15,429 bases of DNA from CALXZG01 sp034184445 (GTDB taxonomy: Bacteria > Pseudomonadota > Alphaproteobacteria > CAAHEQ01 > UBA3637). The stretch's first letter is position 1; the number at the start of each line of letters is the position of its first letter. The translations under genes and the position numbers were made by a program. The stretch covers positions 1-15,429 of the forward strand of contig JAXFZX010000005.1 of assembly GCA_034184445.1 (NCBI GenBank). The letters are read 5' to 3'. The notes beneath the pieces were generated by a model, which made no database searches, was not told where the DNA came from, and worked only from the letters and a program-made list of their open reading frames with translations. Of the stretch, positions 7,135-14,063 are shown piece by piece.

Positions 7135-7737
7135 TTATTCTTGAACGAATACGGATTTCGGTTCCCCGCATAAAGGGCAAACCCAATCTTCGGGGAGCTC
7201 CTCAAACGGGATTTCCCCATCATAGGTATAACCGCAAATTGAACAAACCCATTTTTTTGTTTCTGACATCTTTTTTTCCTTTCTGTTTTGATAATCTTGA
7301 TAAATTAAGGGGGCATTCATTGTGCCAGCATTGGCCGATACAACATCACACAGTAAAACAAAATGCGTTTTTGTTTCCTCAACTTTCACAATGGATAAAT
7401 CCATAGTGGCAACCGCCCCTTTAAGAATCGGCAAACCGGCCAATATATCATAGGTTCCCGTTGCCCATTTGTCCGCCGTGCGAGAAGATTGCATGCCGAA
7501 AGTTTGAATGACTTCATCCGATATATCGGTCGGCAAAACAGATAAAGTCATATGCTTGGTAACTATAACATTTTCTGCGGTATAAGAACCCTTACCCAAC
7601 GATACCAAAATTTGAGCAGGGGATACTTCGGCCACCATAACGGCATCAATGCAACTGCCGATAAAACGGCCCTTTGTATCCATAGCCCCCGTTATATATA
7701 CACCATGCGATATTTTAAACAAAGCCTCTAAATTCAT
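7135..7737 (-). CDS. hrb: Flavin reductase-like / rubredoxin fusion (high-molecular-weight rubredoxin type)
   Basis: A 200-residue cytoplasmic electron-transfer protein. Residues about 1-150 form an FMN-binding flavin reductase-like (split barrel) domain: start MNLEALFKISHGVYITGA, IGSCIDAVMVAEVSP, and VSLGKGSYTAENV. Residues about 160-200 are a rubredoxin with Cys165-x-x-Cys168-Gly-Tyr and Cys187-x-x-Cys190, using the short-loop form also found in rubrerythrins. In acetogens and methanogens such fusions pass electrons from NAD(P)H to flavodiiron proteins that reduce O2 or NO; no flavodiiron gene is in this window. AAAGGGGGG precedes the ATG. The domain junction contains its own Shine-Dalgarno and ATG (Met157). 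It lies 50 bases upstream of batA on the same strand, so read-through into the bat genes is possible. Confidence 0.88.
   Translation of the reverse strand: MNLEALFKISHGVYITGAMDTKGRFIGSCIDAVMVAEVSPAQILVSLGKGSYTAENVIVTKHMTLSVLPTDISDEVIQTFGMQSSRTADKWATGTYDILAGLPILKGAVATMDLSIVKVEETKTHFVLLCDVVSANAGTMNAPLIYQDYQNRKEKKMSETKKWVCSICGYTYDGEIPFEELPEDWVCPLCGEPKSVFVQE
7267..7282 (-). promoter_or_regulatory. Internal ribosome binding site and ATG before the rubredoxin domain
   Basis: On the minus strand AAAGGA (7277-7282) is followed after 7 bases by an in-frame ATG (7267-7269), codon Met157 of hrb. Translation from here would give a free 44-residue rubredoxin, MSETKKWVCSICGY..., with all four iron-binding Cys. 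The linker residues NRKEKK are encoded by the Shine-Dalgarno region itself, as expected if two adjacent genes were joined by loss of a stop codon. Confidence 0.6.
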
Positions 7738-7757
7738 TGGCCCCCCTTTCGGAAAGT

Positions 7758-7786
7758 AAGATAATCCTTTTTCAATAAAAATACAA
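7758..7786 (-). promoter_or_regulatory. Possible promoter of hrb
   Basis: On the minus strand TTGTAT (7781-7786) and TATCTT (7758-7763) are 17 bases apart. Both boxes are imperfect. The -35 lies at the inner edge of the inverted repeat at 7768-7802. Confidence 0.4.
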
Positions 7787-7802
7787 CTTTTTTATTGAAA
7801 AA
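7768..7802. repeat. 14-bp inverted repeat between divergent promoters, candidate operator
   Basis: TTTTTCAATAAAAA (7768-7781) and TTTTTATTGAAAAA (7789-7802) are perfect inverted copies around a 7-base centre. The repeat covers the -35 box of the rightward promoter (7795-7800) and touches that of the proposed hrb promoter (7781-7786). A dimeric regulator bound here could control both directions. Neither strand shows a hairpin followed by a T run, so it is not a simple terminator. Confidence 0.5.
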
Positions 7803-7822
7803 AGATAAAAAGGGATTATAAT
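7795..7822 (+). promoter_or_regulatory. Promoter of the LOG-family gene
   Basis: TTGAAA (7795-7800) and a consensus TATAAT (7817-7822) are 16 bases apart. Transcription would begin near 7829, leaving a 20-base leader with the ribosome site AAAGGAA (7836-7842) six bases before the ATG. Confidence 0.8.
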
Positions 7823-7848
7823 GCCTTTATAAAAGAAAGGAATGCACA

Positions 7849-8436
7849 ATGAAAGAATATAAAATGATTACGGCTTTTTGTGGGGCGGCTCCCACCATTT
7901 CTTCGGTGTATCATGAACCGATGCGTCGCACCGGTGAGGTATTGGCCGAACATGGGGTAACAATGGTCTTCGGAATTGGGGATAATGGCCTGATGGGTAG
8001 TATGTTCCAAGGTGTTCGCAATAAAAACGGGAGTGTGGTTGGCGTCACAACCTTAAAATTATTGGAATTACAGTGCAAAGAGCCAACCGTATTTAAATTG
8101 GGTGAAATTAAAATTGTGCCAAATTTGTCCCACCGTAAAATGGATATGTTTAAAATGGGAGAAGCCATTTTGGTCGGCCCAGGTGGCTGGGGAACAATTG
8201 ATGAATTTTCGGAATTTGCAGTCTTAATCCAAACAGGGGAAGTTCCCAAAAAACCAATGATTTTTTTAAACTATAATCACTTTTGGGAACCGTTTCGGGC
8301 GTTAATGCTTAGCATGTTGCAGGAAGGAACACTCAACCAAGATAAAGTTGATTATGTTGATTTTGTGGATCATCCAGACGAAGTTTTTGATGTTTTGGAA
8401 AAAGTCCAAAACCGGTTGGATGCAAAACAGCATTAA
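7849..8436 (+). CDS. LOG-family protein (nucleoside-monophosphate phosphoribohydrolase-like)
   Basis: A 195-residue Rossmann-like enzyme of the lysine-decarboxylase-like/LOG family (once misannotated as lysine decarboxylase). Signature pieces: FCGAAPT near the N-terminus; FGIGDNGLMG (41-50), matching the family's GGGxxGLMG loop but with a changed glycine pattern; SHRKMDMF (94-101), the catalytic Arg region; and PGGWGTIDEF (111-120), matching PGGxGTxxE. Family members split nucleoside 5'-monophosphates into base and ribose 5-phosphate. In plants and some bacteria this releases active cytokinin; in many bacteria the role is nucleotide salvage. I cannot say which substrate applies. It is the first gene of a rightward unit and is followed after 22 bases by the DUF3137-like gene. 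Confidence 0.9.
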   Translation: MKEYKMITAFCGAAPTISSVYHEPMRRTGEVLAEHGVTMVFGIGDNGLMGSMFQGVRNKNGSVVGVTTLKLLELQCKEPTVFKLGEIKIVPNLSHRKMDMFKMGEAILVGPGGWGTIDEFSEFAVLIQTGEVPKKPMIFLNYNHFWEPFRALMLSMLQEGTLNQDKVDYVDFVDHPDEVFDVLEKVQNRLDAKQH

Positions 8437-8458
8437 ATATGTTTAGTGAGGGGGTTAT

Positions 8459-9403
8459 ATGATTACAAAAACAGAATTTGTATCACAGGTTAAAGAGCAA
8501 ATCTATCCGTTGATTGATAGAAAAAGAGAAGCACAAGTGTTTCGGATCTGTACTTGGGGGGCTGTGGGGATATTTTTCTTCTTATTTTGCCTGATGCTTT
8601 ACTTAAATATCCTGTATCCCGCAACAAGTGCTGCCGGTGATGACGACAGAATCTTAGGCTTAATCATAGGCCCCTTGGGTGTGGCGATATTGGTATCGGC
8701 CATTATGTGGAAAAGCTATATGCGCTATACCAAGAAAAAATTGCGTCCTACGGTTTTTAACCTTTTAAATGCTACCTCTGTATCCGAACAAAAAGTAAGC
8801 GGATTAACAATTGAACAATTACGACACTTATGCTTTTTACCGCAATCGGGATGGCGCGATAGAGATACGGTTCAACAGGACTGTTTAAGCCTTTGGGATG
8901 AAAAAGTGCCCTTTTATGCCCAAGAAGTATCTTTTTCCAGCGGAATATTTGCACCCGATTATATCCAAGGTCCCATAGTGCGTTTCTTTTTACCACAAAA
9001 ATCGGACTTGACCTTAATGGTTATCAAAAAAGATACTTTATTTCCAACGGATAGAGCTATTATGAAAACTCCCGAAATGCAAAAAACTTTGTCGGTGGCA
9101 GAAGAATGGCAACCTTTCCCTATCAAAGAAAAGAAAGACGTTTTCTTATCCTTTACGAACAATCCGAAGGAAGCGCGCAAAGTTCTGTCTCAACGATTTT
9201 GGAAACAAATTGATGAACTGGAAACATTATATCGGGCACCAGTTAACTTTCTGTTCTATCAGGATCAATTGCTTTTGTTTATTCAAACAAATGAAGATTT
9301 ATTTGAATTTTTTACCGAAAGCCGCCTGATTCAATCCTATGAAAAATTTTATGATGAAATTGTGGCTTTATACAACTTTCAAAAATCTTTTCGTTCTAAA
9401 TAA
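8459..9403 (+). CDS. DUF3137-like membrane protein of unknown function
   Basis: A 314-residue protein with a short cytoplasmic N-terminus, two membrane helices (about 31-52 and 64-85) and a soluble C-terminal domain of about 225 residues. The N-terminus (KTEFVSQVKEQIYPLIDRKR), the body (GPIVRFFLPQKSDLTLMV) and the end (NNPKEARKVLSQRF ... QDQLLLFIQTNEDLFEF) follow the pattern I know from DUF3137 proteins; the match is by eye only. DUF3137 proteins are often next to LemA-family genes, but none is seen here. GAGGGGG precedes the ATG by 4 bases, and the 22-base spacing from the LOG gene suggests co-transcription. Its stop codon abuts the stop codon of queH on the other strand with no base between. 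Confidence 0.65.
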   Translation: MITKTEFVSQVKEQIYPLIDRKREAQVFRICTWGAVGIFFFLFCLMLYLNILYPATSAAGDDDRILGLIIGPLGVAILVSAIMWKSYMRYTKKKLRPTVFNLLNATSVSEQKVSGLTIEQLRHLCFLPQSGWRDRDTVQQDCLSLWDEKVPFYAQEVSFSSGIFAPDYIQGPIVRFFLPQKSDLTLMVIKKDTLFPTDRAIMKTPEMQKTLSVAEEWQPFPIKEKKDVFLSFTNNPKEARKVLSQRFWKQIDELETLYRAPVNFLFYQDQLLLFIQTNEDLFEFFTESRLIQSYEKFYDEIVALYNFQKSFRSK

Positions 9404-9940
9404 TTATGGCCGAGGTCTACATCCGCAATAGGTTTGCCGATAGAGGCCTTTTTCCCTTGCTAGGCGGTTGGCTTTGGCTTCGCCGCCGTTTTTGCGCCAG
9501 TTCGTTTCGTCATAGGGGATACCCTCTGTTTGCGCGGCTAAACGGCCTGCTCGGCAAACCTGATCAAAGTCTTTATATCTGGAAATTCCCAGAACAGACG
9601 AAAACTTTGTAAAACCGTTTTCTTTGGCATAGCGCGCCGCCGCCTTTAACCGTAGCAAGAAACATTTATCACACCGCTTCCCTCGCTCGGGTTCGTTTTC
9701 AAGTCCTTGTGTTTCCCGAACCCAAATGGCATTATCGTAATCAAGTTCTGTAAATGGAACGCCCAGTTCTTCGCAAACGCGCTTATTTTCGTCCCGCCGG
9801 CGAATATATTCTTCCTTTGGTCGGATGTTGGGATTATAAAAAAGAACGGTAAAATCTGTGCCGGCCTGATGCAAATCCGTAATCACACCGACCGAACAGG
9901 GCGCACAACACGACAATAACAACAACCTATCTTGTGGCAT
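9404..9940 (-). CDS. queH: Epoxyqueuosine reductase QueH
   Basis: A 178-residue iron-sulfur enzyme that reduces epoxyqueuosine to queuosine at the wobble base of tRNAs with GUN anticodons. The full family pattern is present: LLLLSCCAPCSVGV (Cys11, Cys12, Cys15), FYNPNIRPKEEYIRR (35-48), GLENEPERGKRCDKC (79-93, with Cys90 and Cys93), and the C-terminal YCGC (171-174). The Cys pair and the CxxC are the expected cluster ligands. QueH replaces the unrelated QueG and is common in anaerobes. The ATG lies 5 bases after the adhE stop; the nearest purine-rich site, GAGGGT, is inside the last adhE codons, so translation is probably coupled to adhE. No terminator is visible before the head-on neighbour. 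Confidence 0.95.
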   Translation of the reverse strand: MPQDRLLLLSCCAPCSVGVITDLHQAGTDFTVLFYNPNIRPKEEYIRRRDENKRVCEELGVPFTELDYDNAIWVRETQGLENEPERGKRCDKCFLLRLKAAARYAKENGFTKFSSVLGISRYKDFDQVCRAGRLAAQTEGIPYDETNWRKNGGEAKANRLAREKGLYRQTYCGCRPRP

Positions 9941-9945
9941 TTAAA

Positions 9946-12552
9946 TTAATACCGACCCTCAAATGCATCCAGATAAATTTGCTTAATGTCGGATATCAAA
10001 GGATAAACCGGATTGGCACCCGTGCATTGATCATCATAGGCCAGTCGTGATAATTGATCCAAGTTAGCCTTAAATGTTGCTTCTTCAATACCATAATCCC
10101 GAATGGATTTAGGAATGTCCAAAGCGTCTTTTAAATCCGTAATAGCTTTTAATAGGAGCTCAACTCGCTTATCATCGGAATCTTTTTCATCCCCTAAATA
10201 TAAAACATGTGCGATTTGGGCGTAACGGGCTTTGGCCTCGGGGGACTTATATTGCGGGAAAATAGCCTGCTTTTTGGGCTTATCGGTCGCATTAAAACGA
10301 ATAATTTGACATATTAAAAGGGCATTGGCAATGCCGTGTGGAATGTTATACATTGCCCCCAATTTATGTGCCATAGAATGGCATAGTCCCAAAAAAGCAT
10401 TAGCAAAAGCCATGCCCGCAATGGTAGCCGCATTATGCATTTTTTCGCGCGCTAGCGGATCCTTTGCCCCGTCTTTATACGCCCGTGGCAAGTAGCGGAA
10501 AATTTGCTTTATGGCTTCCAACGCCAATGAATTGGTATAATTTGTTGCCATCACCGATACATAGGCCTCTAACGAATGCACCAACGCATCAATGCCGCCA
10601 GCTGCCGTTAGCCCGCGGGGCATGTTATCCACAAAATTAGCATCAATAATGGCCATATTTGGGGTTAAAGCGTAATCTGCCAAGGCATACTTGACATGCG
10701 TTTTTTCATCCGTAATAATGGAGAAAGGTGTCACCTCGGATCCTGTTCCTGATGTTGTTGGAATGCATACCAGTTGTGCTTTTTTCCCCAATTCCGGTAT
10801 CCGACAAATTTTTTTACGAATGTCCATAAAACGCATGGATATATCTTCAAAATCCGTTTGGGGTTGTTCATACATTAGCCAAATAATTTTAGCCACATCC
10901 ATGGGTGAACCGCCCCCCAAAGCCACAATTAAATCAGGGTTATAGGTATTGACCATCGCAAGAGCCTGCTTGGCGGTTGCCAAGGTTGGATCAGGTTTGA
11001 CATCAAAAAAGATTTGGAAATCTGTTCCGATCTCCTCTAAAGTATCTGTGACGGCACGCACTGCCCCCGAATCAAATAAAAATCTGTCTGTAATGATAAA
11101 AGCACGTTTTTTACCTTCAAATTCACGCAACGCTAAATCGGTAGAACCACGTTTAAAATAAATTTTGGGAGGCACCCGAAACCACAACATATTTTCTCTC
11201 CTTTCCGCAACTGTCTTATAATTAAGTAAATGTTTTACGCCTACATTTTCACTGACGGAATTACCGCCCCAAGAGCCACATCCCAGTGTTAAAGAGGGCT
11301 CTAACCGAAAATTATATAAATCCCCTATGCCGCCTTGGGAAGAAGGGCAATTAATCAAAATGCGCCCTGTCGGCATCTTTCCCGCATAATAATCAATACG
11401 GTCTTGGGTGCGCTCATCTGTATAAAGGACCGAAGTGTGACCAAGGCCACCTAAATGGACCAAAGCTAAAGCCATATCGGTAGCCTGTTCAAAATTATCC
11501 GCTTTATAAAGGGTTAAAACAGGCGATAATTTTTCATGGGCATATGGATTTTTATCCGTGTAATCCGTTTGTTCCGAAAGCAGGATTTTTGTATCCGTTG
11601 GCACCTTGAAACCAGCCAATTCGGCAATTTTATGCGCCGGCTGTCCCACTATGGCGGGATTGACGCCTTTGGGGGTTAAGATGATTTTTCCTAATTTTTC
11701 CGATTCGGCTCTGGTCATCAAGTGTGCCCCACGATATATGAATTCTTGCTTCACAGCATCATAAACCTCTTTTACCGCAATCACCGATTGTTCCGAAGCA
11801 CAAATCATTCCGTTATCAAATGTTTTTGACATTAAAATAGAAGCCACCGCCAACCGTATATTCGCTGTTTCATCAATAATGGCAGGTGTATTTCCCGGTC
11901 CAACCCCCAAAGCCGGCTTCCCCGAAGAATAAGCAGCCTTTACCATTCCGGGGCCACCGGTGGCCAAAATAACCTGAATCTTAGGGTGTTTCATTAACGC
12001 ATCCGATAGTTCAATCGTCGGTTCGTCAATCCACCCGATAATATCCCGTGGTGCACCGGCCGCCACTGCGGCATCTAAAACGACCTTGGCCGCCGCAATT
12101 GTGCTTTCCTTTGCGCGCGGATGCGGGGAAAAAATAATCCCATTCCGTGTTTTAAGGGCCAATAAAGACTTAAATATCGCCGTAGATGTCGGATTTGTTG
12201 TTGGCACAATCCCAGCAATAACCCCCAAAGGGGCTGCCACAATTTTAATTCCGTTTTCTGTGTCAGATTGAATGACACCACAGGTTTTAACACCTTTATG
12301 CTTATTATAAATATATTCAGAAGCAAAATGATTCTTAATAATTTTGTCTTCTAAAACACCCATACCTGTTTCTTTGACGGCGATTTCTGCCAAATCAATG
12401 CGCATTTTGTTGGCAGCTGTCGCTGCTGCTTTGAAAATGGCATCAACTTTTTCTTCCGAAAAAGTGGCATAACGGTTTTGGGCTATGTGTACGCGGTCAA
12501 TCAAATTATTCAATTCGTCTATATCCGATATTTTATTTGCTTTTTTAATCAT
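9946..12552 (-). CDS. adhE: Bifunctional acetaldehyde-CoA / alcohol dehydrogenase
   Basis: An 868-residue cytoplasmic enzyme that converts acetyl-CoA to acetaldehyde and then ethanol, oxidising two NADH; in other bacteria it assembles into spirosome filaments. The N-terminal aldehyde dehydrogenase half (about 1-440) has the catalytic Cys251 in FDNGMICASEQ and GVGPGNTPA (216-224). A linker (about 441-460) leads to the iron-dependent alcohol dehydrogenase half with the nucleotide motif GGGSPMDVAK (546-555) and iron ligands Asp655, His659, His725 and His739. Length and all key residues match functional AdhE. AAAGGAAAA precedes the ATG and a near-consensus promoter lies just upstream. Inside the linker, Met455 has its own ideal Shine-Dalgarno. 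This points to fermentative growth. queH follows 5 bases downstream. Confidence 0.98.
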   Translation of the reverse strand: MIKKANKISDIDELNNLIDRVHIAQNRYATFSEEKVDAIFKAAATAANKMRIDLAEIAVKETGMGVLEDKIIKNHFASEYIYNKHKGVKTCGVIQSDTENGIKIVAAPLGVIAGIVPTTNPTSTAIFKSLLALKTRNGIIFSPHPRAKESTIAAAKVVLDAAVAAGAPRDIIGWIDEPTIELSDALMKHPKIQVILATGGPGMVKAAYSSGKPALGVGPGNTPAIIDETANIRLAVASILMSKTFDNGMICASEQSVIAVKEVYDAVKQEFIYRGAHLMTRAESEKLGKIILTPKGVNPAIVGQPAHKIAELAGFKVPTDTKILLSEQTDYTDKNPYAHEKLSPVLTLYKADNFEQATDMALALVHLGGLGHTSVLYTDERTQDRIDYYAGKMPTGRILINCPSSQGGIGDLYNFRLEPSLTLGCGSWGGNSVSENVGVKHLLNYKTVAERRENMLWFRVPPKIYFKRGSTDLALREFEGKKRAFIITDRFLFDSGAVRAVTDTLEEIGTDFQIFFDVKPDPTLATAKQALAMVNTYNPDLIVALGGGSPMDVAKIIWLMYEQPQTDFEDISMRFMDIRKKICRIPELGKKAQLVCIPTTSGTGSEVTPFSIITDEKTHVKYALADYALTPNMAIIDANFVDNMPRGLTAAGGIDALVHSLEAYVSVMATNYTNSLALEAIKQIFRYLPRAYKDGAKDPLAREKMHNAATIAGMAFANAFLGLCHSMAHKLGAMYNIPHGIANALLICQIIRFNATDKPKKQAIFPQYKSPEAKARYAQIAHVLYLGDEKDSDDKRVELLLKAITDLKDALDIPKSIRDYGIEEATFKANLDQLSRLAYDDQCTGANPVYPLISDIKQIYLDAFEGRY
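11188..11204 (-). promoter_or_regulatory. Internal ribosome binding site and ATG before the alcohol dehydrogenase domain
   Basis: On the minus strand AAAGGAG (11198-11204) stands 7 bases before an in-frame ATG (11188-11190), codon Met455 of adhE. A product starting there would have 414 residues and hold the whole iron-dependent alcohol dehydrogenase domain. The site is made by Arg451-Arg452 written AGG-AGA; by hand count only 4 of about 34 Arg codons in adhE are AGA/AGG, and this is the only AGG. Confidence 0.5.
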
Positions 12553-12586
12553 TTATTTTTTCCTTTGTTTGTTTTTAATTCCCTTT

Positions 12587-12615
12587 AATATATCAGGTTT
12601 AAAAAAAAGTGTCAA
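12587..12615 (-). promoter_or_regulatory. Strong promoter of adhE
   Basis: On the minus strand a consensus TTGACA (12610-12615) and TATATT (12587-12592) are 17 bases apart. Transcription would start near 12580, giving a leader of about 28 bases. The -35 directly abuts the foot of the hairpin that follows the kinase gene. By eye I found no FNR box or Rex-type site here. Confidence 0.85.
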
Positions 12616-12649
12616 CCTGTTTTTAGTTGGTAAATTACCCAAAAACAGG
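12616..12649 (-). terminator. Hairpin directly after the kinase gene, probable terminator
   Basis: The arms CCTGTTTTT (12616-12624) and AAAAACAGG (12641-12649) pair perfectly, and the loop holds a nested palindrome GGTAAATTACC (12629-12639). It starts at the first base after the kinase stop codon. Read leftward, the hairpin is followed by TTGACAC and then eight T residues. The T run is displaced, because the intervening bases are the -35 box of adhE. Termination may therefore be partial. A protein-binding site for adhE control is the alternative. Confidence 0.55.
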
Positions 12650-14023
12650 CTACTCCAACGGCAGATGAATGGAAAAAGTTGTGCCACCTTGTCGGGTACT
12701 AAACACATCAATTGTTCCGTTATAATCATGGACGATTTGCTGAACGATGCTCAATCCTAAACCGGTACCCTCCACGCGTTTTGATGCAACCGAATCTACC
12801 CGATAAAAACGATCAAATAACCTGTCAAGATCCTTGCTTTCTATGGGAGGACCAAAGTTATGCACATCAATTTTTAAATAGGATTTTCCCCTATCGGTAG
12901 CGTGCGGTAAATGGTTTATTTTCCGAACATCAATAGTAATTAAGGAATGAGAATCCCCGTATTTGATGGCGTTATCTATTAAATTTTGAAAAACGTGTTC
13001 CCACTCAGCGGTATTACCCAACAATTTGGGTATGTTGGGTTCGCTTTGAAAACGCATTTTTTGTCCGTTTTGCGAAGCTTTATTTTTTAAGTCCGCAATA
13101 ACTTTTTTAATGATTTTACAGATGTCAAGCATCTCTTTATGACCTATTTCGGGTAAAGCCTGTGTCTTGGCTAATTTTAACAGCTTTTGAACAAGATTCG
13201 TCATCTTCTCCGTTTGCTCCCCCATAATGCCCAAAAATTGTTTTTGGGCGGTAGGATCGTCTTGAGCCGGACCTTGTAGGGTTTCAATCAATCCGGATAT
13301 AATAGAAAGGGGGGTTTTTAATTCGTGGCTCGCATTGGCAAAAAAGTCCACCTGCTGCTGTCGGAAGCGCTTAAATGGAGTAATATCATTCATGGTCATC
13401 ACGGCAATCGCTCCATTGCGTGTTAGAGCCGGCAACCGATCAATTCGGACTTGAAACGCATGAGATCCATATTCCCACTCAAACCACTCGGTTCGGGCTT
13501 GGTCATACAGGATATTTTGAATAGCCATCAGTATTTTTTCATCGGTAAAAAGAGTATGAATATGCTGCTTCATTAAGCCTTTACCGAATCGGGTTTGAGC
13601 AATTTGATTCATAAAAACAATCTCGGCATCAACATTGATCATCACCAAGGGATCGGGTAAATTTTCCAAAATTGTCGTGTCCGATAAGGTTTGATTGGAC
13701 CAAATATTTTTAACCGTTTGAAAAGTGTCAGCTAACCGAAAAGAACTAAATACCCCTTTTTTAAAATGAGGAGGCTCTATATCAATGCCTTGTGCTAGAT
13801 TTTTAAGGTATGAAATGAAATTTTCCAATTCCTTAAAAACCGAAGTTGTCACAATCGCGGTGAAAATAATCACTCCCAAAAATAATACGCCTGCCGTGGT
13901 CAAAGAAATTTTATGCCATGCAAGCAAAATTGCCAACACAATGGCGGCAGGCATGCTGATGATCCAGATACGTGCAACCCATCTAAAAAAGCGGATGAAC
14001 GATTTTTCTTTCCTTTTAAACAT
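12650..14023 (-). CDS. Membrane sensor histidine kinase, PhoR-like
   Basis: A 457-residue kinase from the start at 14023. Two membrane helices (about 15-35 and 41-63) with almost no periplasmic loop, a PAS domain (about 115-220), a HisKA domain with the phospho-accepting His233 in FFANASHELKTPLS, then an ATPase domain with the N box NLIDNAIKYG (about 347-356), a G1 box reading HNFGPPI (Asn389 in the usual Asp position, a variation seen in other kinases), the F box DRLFDRFYRVD and a G2 box EGTGLGLSI. The arrangement is that of PhoR-type kinases, but no response regulator or phosphate genes are nearby, so its partner and signal are unknown. The frame extends to 14113, but that start lies inside mutS. 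ATG at 14023 has no Shine-Dalgarno and sits six bases after TATAAT, suggesting a leaderless mRNA. Confidence 0.9.
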   Translation of the reverse strand: MFKRKEKSFIRFFRWVARIWIISMPAAIVLAILLAWHKISLTTAGVLFLGVIIFTAIVTTSVFKELENFISYLKNLAQGIDIEPPHFKKGVFSSFRLADTFQTVKNIWSNQTLSDTTILENLPDPLVMINVDAEIVFMNQIAQTRFGKGLMKQHIHTLFTDEKILMAIQNILYDQARTEWFEWEYGSHAFQVRIDRLPALTRNGAIAVMTMNDITPFKRFRQQQVDFFANASHELKTPLSIISGLIETLQGPAQDDPTAQKQFLGIMGEQTEKMTNLVQKLLKLAKTQALPEIGHKEMLDICKIIKKVIADLKNKASQNGQKMRFQSEPNIPKLLGNTAEWEHVFQNLIDNAIKYGDSHSLITIDVRKINHLPHATDRGKSYLKIDVHNFGPPIESKDLDRLFDRFYRVDSVASKRVEGTGLGLSIVQQIVHDYNGTIDVFSTRQGGTTFSIHLPLE

Positions 14024-14029
14024 AAATTG

Positions 14030-14037
14030 ATTATAAT
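14030..14037. promoter_or_regulatory. Overlapping divergent -10 boxes for the kinase and mutS
   Basis: ATTATAAT is its own reverse complement and contains TATAAT for each strand: 14030-14035 leftward, 14032-14037 rightward. Leftward, the expected start of transcription is 14023, the first base of the kinase ATG. Rightward it is near 14044, leaving 20 bases before the mutS ATG at 14064. No good -35 is seen on either side; 17 bases out, both strands read TTTCCT. The two arms CTTTCCTTTT (14008-14017) and AAAAGGAAAG (14050-14059) are arranged with exact symmetry about this centre. Confidence 0.6.
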
Positions 14038-14063
14038 ACGAAAAAACAAAAAAGGAAAGTAAA

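Noticed and set aside
12553..12649. Search for FNR or Rex operators upstream of adhE
   Set aside because: No TTGAT-N4-ATCAA or TTGTGA-N6-TCACAA pattern was found by eye; only the promoter and hairpin are supported.
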